Of a stretch of DNA of 64,000 nucleotides, positions 16,001 to 24,136 are shown piece by piece. The stretch covers positions 45,542 through 109,541 of the forward strand of contig JAEXOR010000043.1 of the NCBI GenBank assembly GCA_023439185.1, in the 5' to 3' direction. A model generated the notes under the pieces. The model did not search any database, was not told where the DNA came from, and worked only from the letters and a program-made list of their open reading frames with translations. The DNA comes from Bacillota bacterium (lineage in GTDB: Bacteria; Bacillota; Desulfotomaculia; Desulfotomaculales; Desulfallaceae). How positions within the stretch are numbered: position 1 is the stretch's first letter; each line of letters begins with the position of its first letter. The translations under genes and the position numbers were made by a program.

Positions 16001-16582
16001 TTATTGCAGGTTCCGTATAAAGTCCCGTACTTCATCCAGCATACGCTTGCGCTCGGCATCTGTAACTTGAGGCACGGCGTAAAAGTTTATATATCTGGCG
16101 TCCTCAAAGCCGCAGAATCCGAAAATACCGTTCACTATTGAACCTTTTATGGATTCCATCATGCCGGATTGTTTGGCGGTGTTTTCATCAGCGCCCGAGG
16201 TGGTGATTATAGCCGCCCGTTTGCCTTCTAAAAGGCCCACCGGCCCTGTTTCGGTGTATTGGTAAGCAAATCCCTGACACATCACCCGATCAATGTAGCC
16301 TTTAAGAATGGCCGGCAAGGTATGCCACCAGATTGGGCACACCACTATCAACAGGTCCGCCCAGGCCACATCGGCTTGCTCTTTTGCAATATCTTCGGGT
16401 ATTTGACCTGACAGTATCTGCTGAAAGTCAGCGGCGCTTAAAACCGGGTTCCAATTCATGGCGTACAGATCTTTTACCCGTATCACGGCTTTTTCCTTAT
16501 CAAGCTCCTCTTTAATTGCTTCCAATATGGCGGCATTGAAACTTTTGGGGTTGGGATGGGCATATAATACGAGTGCCTTCAC
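16001..16582 (-). CDS. NAD(P)H quinone oxidoreductase, flavodoxin-fold
   Basis: Cytoplasmic FMN/FAD reductase of the NQO1/MdaB/KefF group, 193 residues from a GTG at 16582 after GGGAGGTAATAAAC. It starts KALVLYAHPNPKSFNAA, the strand and loop that bind flavin phosphate, and carries CPIWWHTLPAILKGYIDRV, characteristic of the family, then ITTSGA. Likely two-electron reduction of quinones or electrophiles. It lies in the interval between two displaced tRNA-Arg ends and is divergent from SRAP, so it may have come with an island. Confidence 0.85.
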   Translation of the reverse strand: MKALVLYAHPNPKSFNAAILEAIKEELDKEKAVIRVKDLYAMNWNPVLSAADFQQILSGQIPEDIAKEQADVAWADLLIVVCPIWWHTLPAILKGYIDRVMCQGFAYQYTETGPVGLLEGKRAAIITTSGADENTAKQSGMMESIKGSIVNGIFGFCGFEDARYINFYAVPQVTDAERKRMLDEVRDFIRNLQ

Positions 16583-16713
16583 GTTTATTACCTCCCTGCG
16601 GAGTTGTTTAATTATCAATATTATACCCGGACAGAGCGTATTTGAAATACCTCATAGGACAAAAAAAAGCCATTAATATGATACAATGACAAAAAACAGG
16701 ATGTGATGCAACC

Positions 16714-17385
16714 ATGTGCGGTCGCTTTATTATAACTGTGGATTTCGAAATGATTAAGGTCGTTTTCCGGTTGAGAGCGGAATACTATGATTTACAGCCC
16801 AGGTATAATATCGCACCGGGGCAGGATATTCCGGTAATAACAAACACACCCGGAGGATGGGGGATCTCCCCGATGCGCTGGGGTCTAATTCCCCCTTGGG
16901 CCGGGGATGTCAAAATAGGTTACCGGATGATTAACGCCCGGGCGGAAACAGTGGGAGAAAAGCCGGCATTTAAATCAGCTTTTCAGCGCCGGCGCTGTCT
17001 GATCCCCGCCACCGGTTTTTATGAGTGGAAGAAGGAAGGCCGGGTAAAGCAGCCCATGTTGATTACCTTGCCCGGTGAAAAAGTTTTTGCCCTGGCCGGT
17101 ATCTGGGAACAGTGGTCGGCGCCGGACGGAGCTGTGATTTATTCGTGCAGTATTATTACCACTGAGGCTAACAGATATCTGGCTGATATACATAACCGGA
17201 TGCCAGTGATATTTACCGGGGAGCGGGACTATGAATCGTGGCTGTCCCTGGATGATCCGTTTTATTTGAAGCGGCTCTTAAGGTCATACGATGGAGATAT
17301 GTCGGTTCACTCCGTAAGCACCAGGGTGAACTCCACTCGGGAGGATGACCCGGGGTTAATAGAGGGCTTAATAAAAGTGATTTAG
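16714..17385 (+). CDS. SRAP-family abasic-site processing protein (YedK/HMCES)
   Basis: 223 residues, usual family length. After removal of Met1, Cys2 (MCGRF) forms a covalent link to abasic sites in single-stranded DNA, protecting them during replication. Other catalytic residues are visible: Asn74 (MINARAET), Glu104 (GFYEWKK) and His160 (IHNRMPV), plus RWGLIPPWA. Start follows AGGATG. It sits within the tRNA-Arg scar region and has a decayed paralogue at 12766, so copies have been gained or lost here. Confidence 0.93.
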   Translation: MCGRFIITVDFEMIKVVFRLRAEYYDLQPRYNIAPGQDIPVITNTPGGWGISPMRWGLIPPWAGDVKIGYRMINARAETVGEKPAFKSAFQRRRCLIPATGFYEWKKEGRVKQPMLITLPGEKVFALAGIWEQWSAPDGAVIYSCSIITTEANRYLADIHNRMPVIFTGERDYESWLSLDDPFYLKRLLRSYDGDMSVHSVSTRVNSTREDDPGLIEGLIKVI

Positions 17386-17418
17386 ACTAAATTTTATCCC
17401 AAACTTGTTAGATCTCTT

Positions 17419-17829
17419 TTATGGAGAAATTTTAAAGTTTCCTATTATCGTTTTTCCATCGGAAGCGTATAGAGAAATCACGCGTTCTTGACCAGCGTTT
17501 GCTTTCTGCATCGCAATAGCCTCTTCAGGATTTTTAGGTTCTTTTCCGCGTAAGTCGGTAGCATAGACATAACCTAATGTGCCATCAACACCTTGAGCAA
17601 GAATTAAGTCAGGCTCAGTTTCAACAGAAACGGCAAAGGCAGCGGAACCGTATGTCTGCCCATTCTCGTTAACTTTGTAAACTTTGGCAGGGTCAAAGTT
17701 TTCTTCAGTTATTATCTCATTATTGTCGGCACTGATAAGCTGTCCTTTCTCGTTAATTTTATAGTTTTCCTGGCGAAATATATCATTTTCTATGGAAAAG
17801 TTAATAATATAAAAATTTGCTCCGCTCCA
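17419..17829 (-). pseudogene. 3' fragment of an M56/BlaR1-type surface protein gene
   Basis: A 137-codon open frame without any usable start codon. It reads INEKGQLISADNNEIITEEN then YKVNENGQTYGSAAFAVSVE and EEAIAMQKANAGQERVISLY, ending in TIIGNFKISP. This resembles the extracellular C-terminal part found on some clostridial M56-family (BlaR1-like) membrane peptidases; that match is from memory. The 5' part is missing, cut at a terminator copy and the tRNA-Arg fragment, so it is a truncation. Confidence 0.55.
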
Positions 17830-17835
17830 TTATGT

Positions 17836-17919
17836 AAAAATCCCTGCAAACCTGGTGTTGTCAAGGCCCGCAGGGATTTTTCGAGATACTTTTTTGGTGC
17901 GCCTGACAGGAATCGAACC
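17836..17919 (-). repeat. Displaced tRNA-Arg 3' end copy 2 with its terminator
   Basis: 17895-17919 is identical to the 3' end of tRNA-Arg(CCG). On the minus strand it is followed by a 12-bp stem AAAAATCCCTGC / GCAGGGATTTTT (17836-17881) and GGAGCGGAG. The same order (3' end, AGGTTTGC-containing terminator, GGAGCGGAG) follows the intact tRNA, so about 100 bp were duplicated. Confidence 0.75.
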
Positions 17920-17973
17920 TATCATGCATGACTCGCGAACCGCCGGAGGCTAGAATTTAGAATACTGTTGTTA

Positions 17974-18831
17974 TTAGTTTTTCAGCATCTTGGTAAATTC
18001 ATCAATTGTTCCAGCATTTACTACTTTACGCATTGTTTCTTTAATGGTTCCTGAGTCTTTAATTTTTGAAAGTTGGCTGCGTAAATCTTCCGGCACCATA
18101 CCAAATTTTACTTCAAGCAAATCAATGAGTGCATCCAGACGGCCCTTAGCCGCGCCTTTAGCTTCCCATTCTTCCCGGATACCGTCAAACAGTGGAAGGT
18201 TCTCCAACTTTAGCACCCCCAGTATTTTAAGGATTAATTCTTTTGAAAACCTCAACGAAGATAAAGTAGCCAACGCAGCATACAGAGTATCCCTATCACC
18301 ATCAGACTCAATTTCTTCATCAAACCGCCGGGCACATTTCTCCAGGACTGTTTCCGGAGGATCTTCCTGCTTCATTAATGGAGCCAAGGGCAATAACTCC
18401 ACAGGTCCTTTGTACAAAAAGTCCTGCCCTGACATGTCCTGTAAGTTTAACTGCCGGTAGTTAAAATCCACCACCATTAATTCCAGACAGTCTACGGTGT
18501 AACGTCCATCCTGCAGCCTATCGCTGCCGGTAAGATTAATCACCACCGGGTAAATGGGCTTTTGGTACCGGCGATGGTGCATGGCCGTGTATTCCAGTAG
18601 CCGCCCGGGTATATTTTTGTCTGGACGGGCCTGAAACTCTACCAGCATTATGTATTCATACCCATCTTCATGGATTTTATATAGTACATCAGAACTGCGC
18701 TTAACGGCCACCGCTTCTTTGTCGGAATCCTGGATGGACTCTACCGACACTTCAATACCCCGGACGAAGGCTGCAATTTGTTGGCCATACCGCCCGGCCA
18801 GGGCCTTTATAATCAGGTCATATTCTGCCAT
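17974..18831 (-). CDS. Rpn/DUF4351-type putative nuclease (PD-(D/E)XK)
   Basis: 285 residues. The N-terminal region has the PD-(D/E)XK pattern: SSDVLYKI supplies Asp, and YIMLVEFQARPD supplies the E-x-Q pair that replaces ExK in this family. The C-terminal part holds ALIDLLEVKFG, the DUF4351-like helix pair. Related proteins occur in many copies in Desulfotomaculum-like genomes and are linked to RecA-independent recombination. It is the only gene between the intact tRNA-Arg and displaced copy 2. Possible role in element mobility is inferred. Confidence 0.75.
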   Translation of the reverse strand: MAEYDLIIKALAGRYGQQIAAFVRGIEVSVESIQDSDKEAVAVKRSSDVLYKIHEDGYEYIMLVEFQARPDKNIPGRLLEYTAMHHRRYQKPIYPVVINLTGSDRLQDGRYTVDCLELMVVDFNYRQLNLQDMSGQDFLYKGPVELLPLAPLMKQEDPPETVLEKCARRFDEEIESDGDRDTLYAALATLSSLRFSKELILKILGVLKLENLPLFDGIREEWEAKGAAKGRLDALIDLLEVKFGMVPEDLRSQLSKIKDSGTIKETMRKVVNAGTIDEFTKMLKN

Positions 18832-19030
18832 AACATCATCCCTCTATTGATTAATTATATCATAACCTAGCTAAATTTAAACCTTGTGGGTATTGTTGTA
18901 TTGTTGGACGCCCTTTCACAACCTCATTGTTCTGGTAAAATCATTCAATCAAACAAATGTTTGACATGACATTTGGTCGGACACTTACGGAAATAATGGG
19001 TCATTTCGGGTCATAAATTTACTCCGCTCC

Positions 19031-19078
19031 AAAAAAGAAAAATCCCGCAAACCTAGAATTTTCAAGGGTTGCGGGATT
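19031..19078 (-). terminator. Terminator of tRNA-Arg
   Basis: On the minus strand AATCCCGCAA pairs with TTGCGGGATT, followed by TTTCTTTTTT. It lies 19 bases past the CCA end. Between it and the Rpn gene (18832-19018) I see nothing. Confidence 0.75.
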
Positions 19079-19096
19079 CATCGTAAAAACATGATT

Positions 19097-19171
<75 letters not shown>

Positions 19172-19296
19172 GGATAATCCACAAATGTCACGTATAATAT
19201 TTTAACATAAATTATTAATAATGCAAGGTGAAAAAATTCCCGCAAGCCGTTGTGAATGAACAAGATGGCCGGACCCCGGCCGTTTTAACAGTCCCC

Positions 19297-19434
19297 TCAG
19301 GCCGGCCCTGCCATTAAAAACAAAACCAAGCCCCCTAAACCCGCTACAATCGGCCAGTAACCGGGCAGACCGGCCAGGGCCGCGACTCCGATCAGGCCTA
19401 TGCCGGATAGACGCAAAATCACTTTTTTACTCAC
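19297..19434 (-). CDS. 45-residue membrane protein after rimI
   Basis: Small frame starting at GTG eight bases after AGAGGTG, 25 bases downstream of rimI. It reads MSKKVILRLSG then two hydrophobic, Gly-rich stretches (IGLIGVAALAGLPGYWPI, VAGLGGLVLFLMAG). It looks like a short two-helix or hairpin membrane protein and is probably cotranscribed with tsaE-tsaB-rimI. No known family recognised. Confidence 0.55.
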   Translation of the reverse strand: MSKKVILRLSGIGLIGVAALAGLPGYWPIVAGLGGLVLFLMAGPA

Positions 19435-19459
19435 CAAAATCACCTCTTTTAAGTTTTAT

Positions 19460-19933
19460 TTACGGTAAACTGTCTTTCCACATGATGATGGCGTTTTCTC
19501 CCGTATCGGGGTAGTAATTCTTTCTAAAACCTCTTTCTTCAAAGCCAAGGGCTGCATAAAGAATTCGGGCCGGTTTGTTTGAAGGTCGCACTTCAAGGGT
19601 CATCCGGCCGGCGCCCAGCGCCGCCGCCCAGACGATCATTCTCCGCATCAGTTCCAAACCCAAACCGCGGCGCCGGAAGTGTTCGTGTACCGCTACATTG
19701 GTCAGGTGGGCTTCGTCCAGGATGATCCACATGCCTGCGTATCCGGCAACATTGCCGTCCGCAGTCAGCGCCGTGAGATAATGGGCAAATTCGTTATCTT
19801 TAATCTCGTATAAAAAAGCATTTTTGGACCATGGTGTGGGGAATGATGCTTGTTCAATAGCCAGCACCTGGTCCAGGTGCTCCGCGCGCATCCGATCATA
19901 GGTGAAAAGGTTTAATAACTCACTGTCAGCCAT
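19460..19933 (-). CDS. rimI: Ribosomal protein S18 alanine N-acetyltransferase (RimI)
   Basis: GNAT-fold acetyltransferase of 157 residues. It shows the RimI opening MRAEHLDQVLAIEQASFPTPW, the acetyl-CoA loop RRRGLGLELMRRM (Q/RxxGxG/A), and the closing ALGFEERGFRKNYYPDTGENA. It overlaps tsaB by eight bases and belongs to the tsaE-tsaB-rimI cluster common in Firmicutes. Acts on the N-terminus of ribosomal protein S18, and possibly others. Confidence 0.92.
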   Translation of the reverse strand: MADSELLNLFTYDRMRAEHLDQVLAIEQASFPTPWSKNAFLYEIKDNEFAHYLTALTADGNVAGYAGMWIILDEAHLTNVAVHEHFRRRGLGLELMRRMIVWAAALGAGRMTLEVRPSNKPARILYAALGFEERGFRKNYYPDTGENAIIMWKDSLP

Positions 19934-20636
19934 CGGGGAGGCACCTTTCCCGCCATTTGATTTCCGCTTCTGATTCCCTGACGTAGTGCGGTAGAATTAC
20001 CGCAGGGTCTGAACCGGAACCGGACTGAATAATTTTCAGACCCAACTCGGCCACTGAGGCGCCCCGGGGAAAAACAGCACATTTCGGGGTGAACCTGGCC
20101 TGCTCCCCAAGCAGTTCCGTCAGTTCGTTCCTGAATTCCCCCAATCCGTCCCCCAGGAATGTAATATGCTCGTCGTAATTTTCCAGGATGGAGGCAAGCT
20201 CTTGTATTCCGGCCGCGAAGGCTTCATGTAAAGTGAGCAGCGTTTTGCCGTTGCTGCGGTAAAGGGCAGCGTATACCTCGTTCTTTCTGGCGTTCAGCAC
20301 CGGACAGATCAGTCCCGCCTGGCCGGATAAAGGATAAGCCAGGGATTCCAATGTCGGCACCCCCGCCACCGGCAGGTTGAGCACCTGGGCCAGGGACTTC
20401 GCGGTACTCATTCCGATGCGCAGCCCGGTGAATGAACCGGGGCCGGTGGTTACGGCAATGCCGTCCAGCATATCTTTGTCTATCCCGGCGTCGGTCAGAA
20501 CATCCCGCACCATGGGCAAGAGGTTGACCGAGTGGGTGCGCTTGTTATTAACCATTCGTTCGGCTAAAATTTTACCCTCGGTGGCTACGGCAGTCGCCGC
20601 CACCGGTGTGGATGCTTCAATTCCCAGCACGTACAT
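19926..20636 (-). CDS. tsaB: tRNA t6A biosynthesis protein TsaB
   Basis: Partner of TsaD in adding threonylcarbamoyl to A37 of ANN-decoding tRNAs. 236 residues from ATG at 20636 (GGGAG ten bases upstream; a TTG two codons earlier is possible). It starts MYVLGIEAS, an ASKHA-fold phosphate-1 motif, and contains ITVTTGPGSFTGLRIG-like VTTGPGSFTGLRIG and PVLNARKNEVYAALY, both TsaB signatures. It overlaps tsaE by 20 bases and rimI by 8. tsaD is not in the window. Confidence 0.93.
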   Translation of the reverse strand: MYVLGIEASTPVAATAVATEGKILAERMVNNKRTHSVNLLPMVRDVLTDAGIDKDMLDGIAVTTGPGSFTGLRIGMSTAKSLAQVLNLPVAGVPTLESLAYPLSGQAGLICPVLNARKNEVYAALYRSNGKTLLTLHEAFAAGIQELASILENYDEHITFLGDGLGEFRNELTELLGEQARFTPKCAVFPRGASVAELGLKIIQSGSGSDPAVILPHYVRESEAEIKWRERCLPDG

Positions 20637-21096
20637 GCGCAATCAACTCCCGGGCCAGATGTTCGTATCGGCTGCCATGAGGAACCAGTTTGATATTCCG
20701 GGCGTCCTCGTCATCCTGTTTTTTATCAATCAGGATATCCAGTCTCTGTTCAGGTAAAAAATCTGTGATCTTTTGCGCCCATTCCACCAGGACGGCGCCA
20801 TCGCCGTTAAAATACTCATCAAAGCCCAGGTCGTTAATCTCGGACGGGTCATCCAGTCGGTATACGTCCATATGGTAGAGCGGGATAGTTCCCTGGTATT
20901 CGTTAACAAGGGTAAAACTGGGGCTTTTAACCCGGCCCTCAACCCGCAGGCCGCGTCCGACACCGCCGGCCAGGCATGTTTTGCCCGCCCCCAGGTCGCC
21001 GTTCAGGGTAATTATGTCCCCCGGCTGCAGCAATGAACCCAGCGTCTCTCCCAGGTTAAGTGTTTCACCGGCGGAACTGGTGACAAAAGAGTACAA
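20617..21096 (-). CDS. tsaE: tRNA t6A biosynthesis ATPase TsaE
   Basis: Small P-loop ATPase of the TsaBDE complex, 159 residues. Walker A is GDLGAGKT (about 33-40), then KSPSFTLVNEY and HMDVYRLD, all typical; VLVEWAQKI follows. The start is TTG, eight bases after TGGAGGT, which decides it. First gene of the tsaE-tsaB-rimI cluster. Confidence 0.93.
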   Translation of the reverse strand: MYSFVTSSAGETLNLGETLGSLLQPGDIITLNGDLGAGKTCLAGGVGRGLRVEGRVKSPSFTLVNEYQGTIPLYHMDVYRLDDPSEINDLGFDEYFNGDGAVLVEWAQKITDFLPEQRLDILIDKKQDDEDARNIKLVPHGSRYEHLARELIAHVRAGN

Positions 21097-21177
21097 CTCG
21101 AAACCTCCAATGGTTAAATGACACCGCGCTATGATTATTATAACCTCTCACAGGTCTTCTACATAGAGATTTACATG

Positions 21178-21210
21178 AAAAAACGGCCGCTTGGTTTAAA
21201 CCGCCGCCGT
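21178..21210 (-). terminator. Terminator after spo0F-type gene
   Basis: Minus strand ACGGCGGCGG / CCAAGCGGCCGT-type stem around TTTAAA, followed by six T. Lies 22 bases past the response-regulator stop. Confidence 0.6.
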
Positions 21211-21231
21211 GTTGATAAATGGTACTATGTT

Positions 21232-21642
21232 TTAAATAGCGTTGGCTTTGTAGAAAATTTCCTGACGTAAATGCTTTCGAGCGTAATCCTGAATAAAGTC
21301 CTTGATATCGTTAATATCGAATGGCTTGGCCATACAACCCAGGGCGCCCAATTTCTTTGCTTCTGCTATTGTTTCGTCGGACCCGTAAGCAGTCATGATA
21401 ATGACTCCGGTTTCAGGGGATATTGGTTTAATTTTGGCCAGCGCTTCCAGTCCGCCCATGATGGGCATCCGGACATCCATGAAGATCAGGTCGGGCCGGA
21501 TGGAGCGTACCATATCCACCGCTTCCAGTCCGTTTTGCGCAGTGTAAGCATTGTGGCCGGATTCGTTAATTACTATATCAAGCAAGTAGCGTACCCCGGG
21601 CTGGTCATCCACCACCAGTATATCCAATATTTCTTGGGGCAA
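21232..21642 (-). CDS. spo0F: Spo0F-like single-domain response regulator
   Basis: 136 residues: a receiver domain only, as in the Spo0F phosphorelay intermediate. Acidic pair at 12-13 (VVDDQ), phospho-acceptor Asp56 (FMDVRMP), Thr in MTAYG, Lys in AKPFDI. Start TTG follows GGAGGTGCATAATC. It has its own terminator and is flanked by unrelated genes. In sporulating Firmicutes it passes phosphate from kinases to Spo0B or directly to Spo0A; assignment as Spo0F rather than a CheY-like protein rests on length and the organism. Confidence 0.8.
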   Translation of the reverse strand: MPQEILDILVVDDQPGVRYLLDIVINESGHNAYTAQNGLEAVDMVRSIRPDLIFMDVRMPIMGGLEALAKIKPISPETGVIIMTAYGSDETIAEAKKLGALGCMAKPFDINDIKDFIQDYARKHLRQEIFYKANAI

Positions 21643-21797
21643 GATTATGCACCTCCGAATTCAAGCAATAAATAACATATATACACATAATTTACATAAT
21701 AGCCGAAGATTAGATTTTTTACAAGGTCATAGAGGCAACAAATAGTTTTAATTATTTTATGGTATCAATAAAGTTAAGGCTAAATTTTTCCTGATTA

Positions 21798-22559
21798 TTA
21801 ATTTCGCTGATCCATCGTTTTTTCCTGTCTTATAATTGCTGTTTTGTTCGACAGATAACGACTTGAAGCAGCAGTAAAAGCCTTAAAAAGATTACAAAAA
21901 ACCTGATGTCGACGGAATAAATTTTCCGGATGAAATTGGACTCCGAGGCAGAAAATGTCATTATCTGCTGTTTCGAACCCTTCCACAACGCCGTCTTCCG
22001 AGTGAGCTGAGATAATAAAACCAGGCGCCAAATTGCCCATCATTTGATGGTGAAATGAGTTTACACGCAGTGTATCTTCACCTATAATGTTGAACAATGT
22101 CGATTTCTTTTTAATTTTGATACTGTGCGTAACATGCCAGCGGGGAGCTTGCTGATTATGTTTATACGGGCGTTCAATTGCCCGGGCGATATCCTGGCAG
22201 ATCGTTCCGCCGGCCGCCACGTTCATCACCTGGATGCCCCTGCATATTCCCAGCAACGGCATTTTCCATGCCATTGCCTGCTTAGCTAATGAAATTTCAA
22301 AAACGTCCCGCTCCGGGTCGATGGTTCCGTTTTCCGGCCAGGGTTCTTCCCCGAACAGCCCCGGGTCAACGTCTTCACCCCCCGACAGAAGCAGTCCATC
22401 CATTGTGCTTAATATTGTACCGGCGTCAACGCCGTCGTCATGAGGCAATATGACGGGAATGCCTCCCCCGGTCCGCACTGCTTGCACGTAATCTCGGTTT
22501 AGGTAATAACGGTTTTCGTCAGGCTTGAAACAACAACTGATCCCTATTACCGGGAGCAT
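21798..22559 (-). CDS. Class I glutamine amidotransferase-like hydrolase (PuuD family)
   Basis: Cytoplasmic peptidase-C26-type enzyme of 253 residues, related to gamma-glutamyl-GABA hydrolase. Nucleophile Cys106 (GICRGIQ) and the His/Glu pair in FHPEN are present, with LLLSGGEDVDP, the family's substrate-side motif. It may cleave gamma-glutamyl amides such as those from polyamine breakdown. The last 25 residues (after FTAASSRYL) extend beyond the usual domain. Start ATG follows AAGGAGGCGG. No puu genes nearby, so the substrate is open. Confidence 0.85.
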   Translation of the reverse strand: MLPVIGISCCFKPDENRYYLNRDYVQAVRTGGGIPVILPHDDGVDAGTILSTMDGLLLSGGEDVDPGLFGEEPWPENGTIDPERDVFEISLAKQAMAWKMPLLGICRGIQVMNVAAGGTICQDIARAIERPYKHNQQAPRWHVTHSIKIKKKSTLFNIIGEDTLRVNSFHHQMMGNLAPGFIISAHSEDGVVEGFETADNDIFCLGVQFHPENLFRRHQVFCNLFKAFTAASSRYLSNKTAIIRQEKTMDQRN

Positions 22560-22594
22560 GACAACCGCCTCCTTATATTATCGAATATACACTG

Positions 22595-22619
22595 AAAAAC
22601 CGCCACGTGAAGGTGACGG
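22595..22619 (-). terminator. Terminator, minus strand, after the region of mazF
   Basis: CCGTCAC / GTGGCGG stem followed by TTTTTC on the minus strand, 42 bases beyond the mazF stop. Confidence 0.6.
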
Positions 22620-22660
22620 CCTGTAGGTATGACGGGTATGTATTTATGTGCCGTTATGTA

Positions 22661-23011
22661 TTATATGTCGATCAGACCAAGACTGATTTCAATGGCGTGA
22701 TTTACTTTGGTCATCAGTTCTTCCTGCAGCAGGGAGACCTTTTCCATCAGCCTGCTTTTGTCAATGGTCCGGATTTGTTCGGTTAAAACCACCGAATCTT
22801 TACCCAGACCGGCTTTGCCGGCGGGCAATTCCACATGGGTGGGTAGTTTGGCCTTGGCAATTTGGGACGTTATGGCGGCAACTATGGTCGTGGGGCTGTA
22901 CTGGTTGCCGATATCGTTTTGCAATATTAAGACCGGCCTGGTTCCCCCCTGTTCAGAGCCCACCACCGGACTTAAATCGGCATAATATATTTCGCCGCGG
23001 CGTATTTGCAT
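22661..23011 (-). CDS. MazF-type endoribonuclease toxin (EndoA/PemK)
   Basis: 116 residues, the length of Bacillus EndoA. It begins RRGEIYYADLSPVVGSEQGG, contains RPVLILQND and PTTIVAAITSQ, and ends with the DxT-free helix of the family. It cleaves mRNA at short specific sequences when free from its antitoxin. Its ATG overlaps the antitoxin stop (TAATG). Chromosomal Firmicute pairs of this kind are core genes rather than recent acquisitions. Confidence 0.93.
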   Translation of the reverse strand: MQIRRGEIYYADLSPVVGSEQGGTRPVLILQNDIGNQYSPTTIVAAITSQIAKAKLPTHVELPAGKAGLGKDSVVLTEQIRTIDKSRLMEKVSLLQEELMTKVNHAIEISLGLIDI

Positions 23012-23289
23012 TATCCGTTGACCCCCGCCACCGGTCTGATGAGCGATAATTCCACTTCAGTTTCCAGTCCGTAGTGTTCTATGGCCATTTCCAGGTTAAT
23101 GTTGGCCATCTCAAGATAACCCTTAATCATCTGTTCCCTTAATTGCCTGCGTTTTCTTTCATTAATATAAAGAATCATGGCCGCCCGCACAAATTCGCTG
23201 CGGTTGAGATTTTCGGCAGCGGCTATGCAATCTATTTCAGACAGCAAATATTCCGGTATACTGATCATCACTCGTCTAACCTGGGCCAA
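23011..23289 (-). CDS. MazE-type ribbon-helix-helix antitoxin (EndoAI)
   Basis: Antitoxin paired with the MazF gene. A ribbon-helix-helix domain (RVMISIPEYLLSEID, ENLNRSEFVRAAMILYI) is followed by a charged toxin-binding tail. Start is uncertain: I chose the TTG at 23289, placed after GGGGGCGG; an upstream ATG at 23307 and the frame to 23322 lack a clear site. RHH proteins usually repress their own operon. Confidence 0.85.
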   Translation of the reverse strand: MAQVRRVMISIPEYLLSEIDCIAAAENLNRSEFVRAAMILYINERKRRQLREQMIKGYLEMANINLEMAIEHYGLETEVELSLIRPVAGVNG

Positions 23290-23396
23290 CTGCACCGCCC
23301 CCTGCATAAAAAAGTGATACAAAAGGTGATAACATATTATACAACAATGTTATAGCGTGATGTCAATACCAGCCTCATCTTCGTAAGAAGTCTTCT

Positions 23397-23894
23397 TTAT
23401 TTTTCATCCTTTGCCCCGCGGGGCCGGCGGGAAAGGCCGATTTTGCCGGTGCGGACCATTTCCACAATCCCCTGTTGCTCCAGGACATGGGTAAAGGCGT
23501 TAATTTTTTGATTATCCCCGATAATTTGAATAACCATTGTTTCGGTGCCCACGTCCACCACGTTGGCCCGAAATATTTCCACAATATCCACTATGTCCCT
23601 GCGCTTGGCAGGGTCTGCCTGGACCTTGATCAGGGCCAATTCCCGCTCAATGGAATCGCGTTCTTCTATTTTGGTGATTTTGATCACATCAACAAGTTTA
23701 CCCAGTTGGTGGATTACTTGTTCCAGGACCCTCTCATCACCGTTAACTACAATGGTGATGCGGGTGATATCCGGTTCTTCTGTATATCCTGCGGCGATGC
23801 TTTCTATATTGAATACGCGCCTGCTTAAAAGTCCCGCGATGCGGGCCAGCACCCCGGGTTTGTTTAAAACCAGCACGGCAAGGGTATGAGTCAT
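23397..23894 (-). CDS. ilvH: Acetolactate synthase small (regulatory) subunit
   Basis: 165 residues. N-terminal ACT domain (LNKPGVLARIAGLLSRRVFN, IESIAAGYTEEPDITRI) binds valine in the family; the C-terminal domain contains VDVGTETMVIQIIGD. It regulates and activates IlvB in branched-chain amino acid synthesis. Start follows GGGAGGCTGC. No ilvB adjoins it, which is unusual, and no T-box is visible in the 240-base gap upstream; that gap contains the glnA terminator and a possible -10 GATAAAAT. Confidence 0.93.
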   Translation of the reverse strand: MTHTLAVLVLNKPGVLARIAGLLSRRVFNIESIAAGYTEEPDITRITIVVNGDERVLEQVIHQLGKLVDVIKITKIEERDSIERELALIKVQADPAKRRDIVDIVEIFRANVVDVGTETMVIQIIGDNQKINAFTHVLEQQGIVEMVRTGKIGLSRRPRGAKDEK

Positions 23895-24071
23895 TTGATT
23901 GCAGCCTCCCTGAGTTTCATGTAACCGGTTGCGGCAAATTTAATCCAACCAGTGTTATTTATAAAAACAATTTTATCATAAATAATCCTCGCATCCCAGA
24001 GGAAAAACGCATCCCCGGAACGCTTTATATGTTTGATGCAATAAAATATCGGGCTAAATCTTGCGGGTTCT

Positions 24072-24105
24072 AAAAAAAAAGCCCTTTTCACCAGGAAATA
24101 GGGCT
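24072..24105 (-). terminator. Terminator after glnA
   Basis: Minus strand AGCCCT / AGGGCT stem followed by nine T, 31 bases beyond the glutamine synthetase stop. Confidence 0.8.
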
Positions 24106-24136
24106 GAGGATGGAAACAAATCTATAAAAATTGGCG

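Noticed and set aside
23895..24071. T-box or other amino-acid riboswitch before ilvH
   Set aside because: No AGGGTGGNACCGCG-like core or specifier stem seen on the minus strand.
23891..24091. 66-codon frame upstream of ilvH
   Set aside because: Overlaps the ilvH ribosome binding site and spans the likely promoter; no recognisable protein features.
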